This document shows positions 43,224 to 50,459 of a stretch of 64,000 bases of DNA, in pieces (position 1 is the stretch's first letter; each line of letters starts with the position of its first letter). The translations under genes and the position numbers were made by a program. Origin of the DNA: Oscillospiraceae bacterium (GTDB lineage Bacteria > Bacillota > Clostridia > Oscillospirales > Acutalibacteraceae); NCBI GenBank assembly GCA_031268095.1, contig JAIRXU010000077.1, positions 62,001-126,000 of the forward strand. Reading direction: 5' to 3'. The notes under the pieces are model-generated. The model had not been told where the DNA came from and ran no database searches. It was given only the letters and a program-made list of their open reading frames with translations.

Positions 43224-43847
43224 TCAGTCGCCGGATTCCGCCTTGGAGAGGGCAGCGGCCAGCAGCAGCGGCGGAAGGTAGACAAACGTGTTTGCGAGCA
43301 GGGCCGCTATTCCGCTGCTCGTGACGATGAACACCGTGACAATCTGCGCCAACAGGAAGAGAACGGCCAGCGCCGCCATGGGCAGCTTGGTGTGCGCCTG
43401 GTAGGAATCCCGCAGGAATGTAAACCAGACATACAGCGCGATCAGGACAAGCCCTAAAACAAGACGCAGCAAGCCGAAGATCATCATACCGGAAACGGAG
43501 CCGGAAGCGATGCCGGACAGGATCAAGCGGTATAGTTTCACGACTTGGGACAGTACGTAAATTCCCTGACCGCAAAACAACGCCCCGAAATAAAAAAATC
43601 CGCTGGCGGCGTATTTGGGGGATTTCACAAACAGCAGGAAAATCGCGGCGATGAGATATACCACGATGCCAATCGCCCTGACAGTGAAATCGCCGGAGCC
43701 GTTCTCCGTGATGGTGCCGCTCAGGATGACGAGGGACACTTGCAACGGGTCGGCGGACCAAATCGTGCTAAAAACGGACAGGATACCGGCGGCCGATCCG
43801 AGTGATAAAACCCCCGCGACGATGCGCCATGCTTTTCCCAATTTCAA
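43224..43847 (-). CDS. Polytopic membrane protein, unknown
   Basis: 207 residues, five or six hydrophobic helices (about 10-30, 55-75, 85-105, 118-142, 150-180, 180-200). No motif. The start is TTG at 43847, eight bases after AGGAG; the GTG at 43856 would overlap its own ribosome site. It is followed closely by the lipoprotein gene. The region upstream holds a G10 tract inside a possible promoter. Function unknown; sigma-like or stress roles cannot be inferred. Confidence 0.65.
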   Translation of the reverse strand: MKLGKAWRIVAGVLSLGSAAGILSVFSTIWSADPLQVSLVILSGTITENGSGDFTVRAIGIVVYLIAAIFLLFVKSPKYAASGFFYFGALFCGQGIYVLSQVVKLYRLILSGIASGSVSGMMIFGLLRLVLGLVLIALYVWFTFLRDSYQAHTKLPMAALAVLFLLAQIVTVFIVTSSGIAALLANTFVYLPPLLLAAALSKAESGD

Positions 43848-43884
43848 CTTACCCACTCCTAACTTAGATCATCTGGTTCATCTT

Positions 43885-43911
43885 ATGATAACAATACCCC
43901 CCCCCCGTCAA
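43885..43911 (-). promoter_or_regulatory. Candidate promoter with a G10 tract in the spacer
   Basis: On the minus strand TTGACG (43906-43911) and TATCAT (43885-43890) are separated by 15 bases, mostly nine G of a G10 run (43897-43906). The usual spacing is 17; two more G would give it. Homopolymer slippage could therefore change promoter strength. Confidence 0.45.
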
Positions 43912-43959
43912 TGCTTTGCGAGAAAAATAAAAAAATTTTTGCCATGACCTAAAAAGCGC

Positions 43960-43988
43960 TTGACAGCTCTCAAAAAATCTGGTATACT
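43960..43988 (+). promoter_or_regulatory. Strong sigma-A promoter of the small-peptide gene
   Basis: TTGACA (43960-43965), 17 bases, TATACT (43983-43988). The start point near 43995 coincides with the first operator copy. Confidence 0.82.
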
Positions 43989-43993
43989 GTTCT

Positions 43994-44046
43994 CGAGTTA
44001 GTTCTGACTAACTCGTGCGTTTTGCCCTGTTGTTAGTTCTGACTAA
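43994..44046 (+). promoter_or_regulatory. Two copies of palindromic operator TTAGTTCTGACTAA
   Basis: The first copy is CGAGTTAGT-TCTG-ACTAACTCG (43994-44015), with 9-bp arms over the start point. The second is TTAGT-TCTG-ACTAA (44033-44046). They share the same 14-base core and are 35 bases apart centre to centre. A dimeric repressor (DtxR/IdeR-like or MarR-like sites have similar half-site form) is the simplest reading; the protein is not encoded nearby. Confidence 0.75.
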
Positions 44047-44069
44047 TGCCAAAAGAAAGGAGCAGCGTC

Positions 44070-44228
44070 ATGGATGCATTGATGAACCTTCTGTCGATCC
44101 TCAGCAACCTCTTCGGCTTCACTTCCGGCACTTTCGACCTGTTTGCTACAAGTTGGGGCTGGCTGCAGTTGGTTGTGGACACCATCAGCGGCCTAACCGA
44201 AGGCCTCTCCGGCCTGTTTGGACTGTAA
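44070..44228 (+). CDS. 52-residue hydrophobic anionic peptide
   Basis: Start ATG at 44070 follows AAAGGAG at seven bases, downstream of a strong promoter and twin operators; an in-frame ATG at 44046 lies inside the second operator and has no site. The peptide is rich in Leu, Phe, Ser, Gly and Trp and contains no Lys or Arg; four acidic residues give a net negative charge. Helical stretches LMNLLSILSNLFGF and LQLVVDTISGLTEGLSGLF look amphipathic, with a central TSWGW. It is not a leaderless bacteriocin (those are cationic). It recalls the size and charge of PSM-beta peptides, without sequence similarity that I can prove. A terminator follows. Function unknown. Confidence 0.7.
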   Translation: MDALMNLLSILSNLFGFTSGTFDLFATSWGWLQLVVDTISGLTEGLSGLFGL

Positions 44229-44245
44229 GCTTGGCGGTCGCGCCG

Positions 44246-44280
44246 CGGGCCCGCTTTGATGAAGCGGGTCCGTAAATTTG
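44246..44280 (+). terminator. Terminator after the small-peptide gene
   Basis: Hairpin GGGCCCGCTT/AAGCGGGTCC (44247-44271, one G-U pair, 5-base loop), then GTAAATTTGTTT. It lies 17 bases after the stop. Confidence 0.7.
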
Positions 44281-44396
44281 TTTCGGCTAAAAAGCGGGGA
44301 AGCCTCCCGCCATCCATCGGCCCATACCCGGCGATGATTTCGCGAAGCGGAACCGGAAAAAACGGCGGAAATCCCGTGTCATTTGCACCAAAACCC

Positions 44397-44455
44397 TTGC
44401 AATTTTTAGTGAAAGATGATATACTGTTTCTGCTGTAGCTCATTCTTCTACAGCA
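44397..44455 (+). promoter_or_regulatory. Sigma-A promoter of glgP with a 5' hairpin in the leader
   Basis: TTGCAA (44397-44402), 17 bases, TATACT (44420-44425). The transcript would begin at about 44432, inside a perfect 8-bp hairpin TGCTGTAG/CTACAGCA (44431-44455). A 5'-terminal stem can protect mRNA or be a protein-binding site. Confidence 0.65.
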
Positions 44456-44512
44456 AAAGAAACGAAATTCAGCGATTTTTTGTCCCTAAGGAAAAACAGG
44501 AGGAGATGCAGT

Positions 44513-46921
44513 ATGCAGACATCCGGCGCCGCTTACGGCAAACAGGAACTGAAGGAACTGCTGGCAGCGCGGCTGTCCCGGTTTGTGGGGGTGGTCCCCG
44601 AGGAAGCCACGAACGACCATTTTTATAAGGCCCTGGCGGGGATCCTGCGGGACGACATGGCCCAGCGGCAGGTGCGCTTCGCCAAAGAGAGCGAGGCGGC
44701 GGGAAAAAAGAAAATCTGCTATCTCTGCATGGAATTTCTCATGGGGCGCTCGCTGAAAAACGCCCTGTATAACCTCAACCTGACGGACACGGCCCGGGCG
44801 GCGCTGGCGGATTTCGGCGTCAGCCTCGACAAACTCTATGACCAAGAGCCGGACGCCGGGCTGGGCAATGGCGGGCTGGGGCGGCTGGCGGCGTGCTACC
44901 TGGACGCGCTGGCAACCCAGGAGATCCCCGCCGCCGGCTATTCGATCCTGTATGAATACGGCATCTTCCGGCAGAAGCTGGTCGATGGCTGGCAGACCGA
45001 GCTGCCAGACTTCTGGCTTCCCGGGGGCAAGGTCTGGCTGCTGGAGCGGGAGGAGTCCGCCCGAACGGTGCTCTTTGAAGGCACGGTGGAAGAATCCTGG
45101 GAAGGGGCCTATCATCAGGTGGAGATCCGGAACGGCCGGAAGGTGACGGCGGTGCCCTTCGACATGGTGGTCGCCGGTAAGGACGGCAAGGGCGTCAGCC
45201 TGCTGCGGCTCTGGAGCGCCCGGTCCGCCGGCCTCAACATGGACGGCTTCAACAGCGGGAATTACATCGAGGCCATGGAGGAAACCGCAACGGCGGAGGT
45301 GATTTCCAAAGTCCTTTACCCGGCGGACAATCATCCGGAGGGCAAGAGTTTGCGGCTGCGGCAGCAGTATTTCCTGGTCTCCGCCTCCGTGCAGGACCTG
45401 ATCTATGCCCACCTGCGGGAATACGGCTCCCTGGATAATCTGCCTGACCGGGTGGCCGTACACATCAACGACACCCATCCCACCATGGCCGTCCCGGAGC
45501 TGATGCGGATCCTCCTGGACGAATGCGGATACGGCTGGGACGACGCTTGGTCTATCGTCACCCGGACCTTCGCTTATACCAACCACACCGTCATGAAAGA
45601 GGCGCTGGAGTGCTGGTCCGAAGAACTGGTCCAGCGGCTGCTGCCCCGGATTTATCAGATTATCCTGGAAATCGATCACCGGTTCCGCTGGTTCGTCTGG
45701 GAGCGGACGCAGGACGCGGAGCAGGTGGAACGCATGGCCATTGTCGGCGGCGGCGCACCGGGGCACGGGGTGGTCCGGATGGCAAACCTCTGCGTCGCGG
45801 CCGGGCATTCGGTCAACGGCGTCTCGGCGCTCCACAGCGAAATTCTCCAAAAGACCGTGTTCCACGATTTCTATACCGTCATGCCGGAGAAATTCCATAA
45901 CGTCACCAACGGCATCGCGCACCGGCGCTGGCTCTGCCAGGCCAACCCGAAGCTGACGGCGCTGCTGACGGAACTGATCGGCGGCGGCTTCGCCTACGAC
46001 GGCGCGGAACTGGAGAAGCTCACCGCCTATGCGGATGACGCGGGGGTCCTGGAGGCCCTGGGCAACATCAAGCGGGAGAACAAGCGGCGGCTGGCCGCCG
46101 CCGTCCGGCAGCAAAGCGGCGTCGTCCTGGACCCAGATTCCCTCTTCGACGTGCAGGTCAAGCGCCTGCACGAATACAAGCGGCAGCATCTCAACGCCTT
46201 CCAGATCCTCGCCCAGTACCTGGCCATCAAGGAGAACCCCGCCGCGCCCGTCGTGCCGCACACGTACCTGTTCGCGGCGAAGGCGGCCCCGGGCTATTTC
46301 ATCGCCAAAAAAATCATCAGCTTCCTCGTGGCGCTCTCGGAACTGATCAACCGCGACCCGGACGTCGCCGGGCGGCTGAAGGTCCTCTTCCTGGAGAACT
46401 ACACCGTCACGCTGGCGGAAGCGCTGATGCCCGCGGCGGAGATCAGCGAACAGATCTCCCTGGCCGGAACAGAGGCCAGCGGCACCGGCAATATGAAGCT
46501 GATGCTGAACGGCGCGGTCACGCTGGGAACCCTGGACGGCGCGAATGTGGAAATCCGCGAGGCCGTCGGAGACGACAACATCCTGCTGTTCGGCCTGCGC
46601 GCGGAGGAAGCCGCGCGGCTCAAGGGGTCGTATGAGCCGATGGAATATTACCGCAACAACAGCGAGATCGCCCGCCTGATCGATTTCCTCAACGGCGGAA
46701 TCGCGGGCAAGAGTTTCCCGGAAATCTGGAACACCATCCATTGGGATCCTTACATGGTGCTGGCAGATTTTTCGGACTACCGCTTCGCCCAGCAGGAGGC
46801 GGCCCGCCTCTGGACGGACAGCAGACTCTGGAACCGCATGTCCCTGCTGAATATCGCCGGGGCTGGGCGCTTCGCCGCCGACCGCGCGGTCAAGGAATAC
46901 ATGGATACCGTGTGGAACTAG
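44513..46921 (+). CDS. glgP: Glycogen/starch phosphorylase
   Basis: 802 residues, family GT35, usual length. It releases glucose 1-phosphate from alpha-1,4-glucans with PLP. Seen: FLMGRSLKNALYNL, GNGGLGRLAACYLDA, HINDTHPTMAVPELMRIL, NVTNGIAHRRWL, KRLHEYKRQHLN, and GTEASGTGNMKLMLNG with PLP Lys662. The ATG at 44513 follows AGGAGG. It has its own promoter and terminator and stands alone; glycogen synthesis genes are not in the window. Confidence 0.97.
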   Translation: MQTSGAAYGKQELKELLAARLSRFVGVVPEEATNDHFYKALAGILRDDMAQRQVRFAKESEAAGKKKICYLCMEFLMGRSLKNALYNLNLTDTARAALADFGVSLDKLYDQEPDAGLGNGGLGRLAACYLDALATQEIPAAGYSILYEYGIFRQKLVDGWQTELPDFWLPGGKVWLLEREESARTVLFEGTVEESWEGAYHQVEIRNGRKVTAVPFDMVVAGKDGKGVSLLRLWSARSAGLNMDGFNSGNYIEAMEETATAEVISKVLYPADNHPEGKSLRLRQQYFLVSASVQDLIYAHLREYGSLDNLPDRVAVHINDTHPTMAVPELMRILLDECGYGWDDAWSIVTRTFAYTNHTVMKEALECWSEELVQRLLPRIYQIILEIDHRFRWFVWERTQDAEQVERMAIVGGGAPGHGVVRMANLCVAAGHSVNGVSALHSEILQKTVFHDFYTVMPEKFHNVTNGIAHRRWLCQANPKLTALLTELIGGGFAYDGAELEKLTAYADDAGVLEALGNIKRENKRRLAAAVRQQSGVVLDPDSLFDVQVKRLHEYKRQHLNAFQILAQYLAIKENPAAPVVPHTYLFAAKAAPGYFIAKKIISFLVALSELINRDPDVAGRLKVLFLENYTVTLAEALMPAAEISEQISLAGTEASGTGNMKLMLNGAVTLGTLDGANVEIREAVGDDNILLFGLRAEEAARLKGSYEPMEYYRNNSEIARLIDFLNGGIAGKSFPEIWNTIHWDPYMVLADFSDYRFAQQEAARLWTDSRLWNRMSLLNIAGAGRFAADRAVKEYMDTVWN

Positions 46922-46960
46922 CTCGCCTGGATTCCCGGCTGCTCCTTTCATGAAACGATA

Positions 46961-47002
46961 CCGTCGGCCCGGAGGGGAAATCCTCCGGGCCGGCGGTTTT
47001 TA
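46961..47002 (+). terminator. Terminator after glgP
   Basis: Long G+C hairpin with CGGCCCGGAGG and CCTCCGGGCCGGCGG arms (46961-46996), then TTTTTATT. Strong intrinsic terminator. Confidence 0.9.
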
Positions 47003-47015
47003 TTGGACTCCGCCG

Positions 47016-50000
47016 CTATCCCCTGCTCTGCTGCCAGAATAGGTGCAGGCGGTGACGGGCCGCGCCGTCAAGGAACTTGAGTTTATGCTTCATCTCCCGC
47101 AGCGGCCCCTTGCGCCGGGCATCCTTCTGCTGGCGCGGGGTCAGCGGGTCGGTGACCTCTTCCGCCGGGAGGCACGCCATTTCGTCCGTCAGCGGCGAGC
47201 CCCGCCGGGCGGACGGCTCCTCCGTCACCGTGGCGGCCAGCAGGGAGAACTCACCGTCTTCCGGGAGGGTCAGCACACACTCCTTCCCGGGCAGCGGAAC
47301 CGTCAGGTGATAGAAGACCGTTTGCGCCGCGGGTTCGTCCCGCCAGGCGCCGTCCTTCCACTGATGCCGGTGCGTGAAGACCAGCGCGGGGGCGGCGCTT
47401 TCAAACGTCCGGACAAAGCCGCTCTCGCCAAAGCTGAAGAGGTCCCCGCCCGCGACGGGCGCCATAGCATGGGGAACCTTGACGCGGACCTCCAGATTGT
47501 CCAGGAACAGCGGCGCTTCCAGCTCCCTCGTCCCGCAGGCGGCCAGCAGGTGCAGTTCCCTTCCGGGGGGCAGGAGGACGCGGCTGCGCCATCCGCCGCA
47601 CAGGAGATTTTTTCCCGCCGCGTCTCCCAGGACAAATGTCACGCCGCCGCAGGTCACCTCCGCGGGAAACTGTTCCCCCGGGAGCCTGTGCGTCAGGCTC
47701 TGCAGGCGGCGGGCCGGCCGCAGCTGTTCCTCCGGCCCGGTCGGCGGCTCGGCGCTGTGGAAACTGGTGCAGCTGGCTTGGAAAGGCAACGGAATCTGAA
47801 TTTGCCCGGCGGGGGGAACAGCCCGGTCCACCGCCGCCGCCCGGACCGCGAATGTCCGCAGGGCGAAAGGCGAAAACGACGCCCGCAGCGCCCCTTTCCA
47901 GAGGTACAGCGCCGCCTGGTTTTCCCGGTCGGTTTCGTCCGCATAGACTTCCCGGACGCAGGTGATCCCCCCGCCCAGGCGCAGTTCGGCTTCCGGCATC
48001 TCCCGGCCGTTGGCCTCCTGGAGCCGGACGATGACTTCCGCATCCGGATCGCGGGGATCCGCATCCTCCGCCAGCTTCATTCCCCGGACAATCACGCCGG
48101 GGCTCAGTTGAGCGAACCGCAGGGTCGCCGCGCCCGCCGCCTCGGTTCCGGCGGATTTCGGCGCTGGCGGCGGATAAAACGCGGCCAGCGGCTGGCCGAA
48201 GCAAGCGCCGGCCATGACCGCGCCGTTCTCCCAGCCGCCTTTGTGGGGAAATAGGCCAAAGGCGAAACGGTTGCGGCCGAAGTCCAGCAATTGAGCGTTG
48301 CCCCGGCAGCCGGAGAGGGGCGTGTAGACACCCGTCAGGCGGAGGGTATGCGGATCCGGATGGTCCCATCCGGTGCGGCTGTCGCTGAGCGCCGTCAGGC
48401 CGAAGCCCCGCGCGCCGTCGCTGAGGTCTGCCCACTGCTGGGCGGGGACTTCATACTGGCGGCGGGTGTTTGTCCCCCGGCGGATCACCCCGCAGCCGAG
48501 GTCATAGGCCGCTTCCCGGGCCGCGGCGGCCGAACAGAGTTCCACCTTCAGCAGCGTCCGGGGAGAGCGCCAGAAGACGTCGTTTTCGACCCGCACAAAA
48601 GATGCGCCCGCATCCAGGGAAATCACCTGACGGAAGGTGGACCCCCGGGCGGTGCGGGTCACTTCGACCGCGCCCCGGGCGGGCCCGGCCTCCAGCAAGC
48701 GGATCCGGGGGCTGCCCGGATATTCCGGACGGCGGCAAAGCTCCCGGTAATCCAGCTCCCAGGCGGGCCAGACGGCGCTGCCGTCAAAGTCGAAGAGAGC
48801 CAGGCGCACCGGCTTTTTCAGCATCTCCGTCCCCAGGGTTTTGTCGAACAGCGAGGCAATGTCGCCTTCGTCGTTGATCGTCACGCGCAGACGCTTGTTC
48901 TCCAGCGCGTGTTCCTGCGCGGTGAGATCCAGACCCGCGCGCAGACGGTCGGTCCAAGAGGCGGGAGCATGCAGGGGATCGGTCCGCTGGAGGTCGAACA
49001 GGCGCACGGCAAACCCCGGCACTGCCGCAAGGAAGACGGCCTGCGTCCCGTCGGCGCTCAGCTGGGCGGGATATTCCCGTCCGGCGGCGTCCCAGACGCA
49101 GACAGGACGGCCCCGCAGCAGCTCCGGCAGGTCCACCGCCACCGCTTCTGTCCGGGACCACTGGAGGGGATTGGCTACCGCCACGCAGTGCCCGACGGCG
49201 AACGACATGTCCATACCGCCGCAAACCGCCGAAACCCCCGCCCGGTATTCCTCCGCGAACTGCTGCTGGGAAAGCATCAGGTCATTCCAGTTGCGCCGGT
49301 AGTTCGCTTCGTTGGAGGTGCCCGTCATGTCGTCATGAAACTGGTGGGCGATCACGCGCTTCCAAGCCGCGCGCAGCGCCCGCTGCGGATACCTTTCCCA
49401 GCCCAGGAACCGCGCGAAGAGGCAGGCCCGTTCGGCGGCGTCGGCCAGCTGCTCCGCCTGGCGGTTCCAGCGCTTGCTGAGGGTCCGGGCGGTGTAGCAG
49501 CCGCTCCCGTGATTGGTCAGGAGCAGTTCGCCGTCCCAGCGGGGGAGCGCGTCCCGCTGCGCCCGGGGAGCCGCCGCGAGGTCCCGGAAGATCTGGTCGC
49601 TCCCCGCGCTGAGGACCTGGACATCATAAAGGTCATTGTTCTCCGCTTCTTCGGCCACCCGAATCACAGAGGCTTCCTTGGGCGCGCCGCCCTGGTCGCC
49701 CACTCCGTGCAGAATCAGCGCGGCAGGGAAACTCTCCCGCCGCCGGAGGAACGCCAGCGCCCGGCGCAGGTCGCCCCGGGACCGGATTTTGGTCAGCGAG
49801 GCGGCGTAGTTGTGGCCGTCCGGCGCGGCGAAGATCCCTTCTCCGTCCGGCCCCGTCCAGCGGCCCAGGGCGAAAGGCGCGGGGTGCGCGCCGCCCCACT
49901 CCAGTTTCTGGGTGGTGAACCCCAGCAGGTTGGCGTGGGCCGCCAGCGTTGGGAGCGCCCAGCCGAACCCGAAGCAGTCGGGCAGAAACACGTCCCGGCT

Positions 50001-50357
50001 GTCCTGGCCGAAGGTCTCCCGGAAGTACCGCTGCCCCAGCAGGAAATTGCGCAGCAGCGCTTCCGGCGCGGGGATGTTGACGTCCCCGTTCTCGTAGGCG
50101 CTCCCCGCCACCCGCCAGCGCCCGGCGGCGGCGTACTCTTTCAGCCGCGCGAAGAGCGCCGGATAGTATTCCTCCATCAGCTCGTAACGGTACGCGCCCT
50201 CAAAGGAAAAAACATATTCCGGGAATTTTTCGAACAGCGCGAAGTTCTCTTCCAGCGTCCGGGGAATGTATTCCTCAATGGTTTGCTCCAGCGGCCAATG
50301 CCAGGATGTATCCAGGTGCGCCGTCGCGACGGTATAGATGCGGGACCGGGCGTCCAT
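47016..50357 (-). CDS. Second GH38 alpha-mannosidase, long type
   Basis: 1113 residues. The catalytic domain starts at once: ATAHLDTSWHW (His14, Asp16) and LPDCFGFGWALPTL with Asp127 as nucleophile/Zn ligand, and AHQFHDDMTGTSNEA. A large C-terminal part with several beta-sandwich regions follows. The HLDTSW form differs from the HLDPIW of the other GH38, so this belongs to a different subgroup with perhaps other linkage preference. No signal peptide. The ATG at 50357 follows GAAGGAGG. A hairpin lies after the upstream gene, so it may have its own promoter, though none is clear in 50358-50459. Confidence 0.9.
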   Translation of the reverse strand: MDARSRIYTVATAHLDTSWHWPLEQTIEEYIPRTLEENFALFEKFPEYVFSFEGAYRYELMEEYYPALFARLKEYAAAGRWRVAGSAYENGDVNIPAPEALLRNFLLGQRYFRETFGQDSRDVFLPDCFGFGWALPTLAAHANLLGFTTQKLEWGGAHPAPFALGRWTGPDGEGIFAAPDGHNYAASLTKIRSRGDLRRALAFLRRRESFPAALILHGVGDQGGAPKEASVIRVAEEAENNDLYDVQVLSAGSDQIFRDLAAAPRAQRDALPRWDGELLLTNHGSGCYTARTLSKRWNRQAEQLADAAERACLFARFLGWERYPQRALRAAWKRVIAHQFHDDMTGTSNEANYRRNWNDLMLSQQQFAEEYRAGVSAVCGGMDMSFAVGHCVAVANPLQWSRTEAVAVDLPELLRGRPVCVWDAAGREYPAQLSADGTQAVFLAAVPGFAVRLFDLQRTDPLHAPASWTDRLRAGLDLTAQEHALENKRLRVTINDEGDIASLFDKTLGTEMLKKPVRLALFDFDGSAVWPAWELDYRELCRRPEYPGSPRIRLLEAGPARGAVEVTRTARGSTFRQVISLDAGASFVRVENDVFWRSPRTLLKVELCSAAAAREAAYDLGCGVIRRGTNTRRQYEVPAQQWADLSDGARGFGLTALSDSRTGWDHPDPHTLRLTGVYTPLSGCRGNAQLLDFGRNRFAFGLFPHKGGWENGAVMAGACFGQPLAAFYPPPAPKSAGTEAAGAATLRFAQLSPGVIVRGMKLAEDADPRDPDAEVIVRLQEANGREMPEAELRLGGGITCVREVYADETDRENQAALYLWKGALRASFSPFALRTFAVRAAAVDRAVPPAGQIQIPLPFQASCTSFHSAEPPTGPEEQLRPARRLQSLTHRLPGEQFPAEVTCGGVTFVLGDAAGKNLLCGGWRSRVLLPPGRELHLLAACGTRELEAPLFLDNLEVRVKVPHAMAPVAGGDLFSFGESGFVRTFESAAPALVFTHRHQWKDGAWRDEPAAQTVFYHLTVPLPGKECVLTLPEDGEFSLLAATVTEEPSARRGSPLTDEMACLPAEEVTDPLTPRQQKDARRKGPLREMKHKLKFLDGAARHRLHLFWQQSRG

Positions 50358-50406
50358 GCGGGGCCTCCTTCCGGGGGGTGTCGTTCGGTGATGACGGGTA
50401 AATCCA

Positions 50407-50442
50407 GGGACAGGCAGGCCCAAAAGCAGCGCTGCCCGTCCC
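50407..50442 (-). terminator. Hairpin after the 50460-52280 gene
   Basis: GGGACGGGCAG/CTGCCTGTCCC, 11-bp stem with one mismatch or wobble, between the two genes on the minus strand. The following TGGATTTACC is a poor T tract. Confidence 0.45.
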
Positions 50443-50459
50443 GGTTATTGGGGTGATTC

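Noticed and set aside
43897-43906. C10/G10 tract as a possible terminator or sequencing artefact
   Set aside because: No hairpin with it; kept only as a promoter-spacer observation, with the assembly caveat noted.
44486-46951. Long minus-strand open frame opposite glgP (821 codons)
   Set aside because: Antisense shadow of a clear glycogen phosphorylase; no ribosome site or family resemblance.
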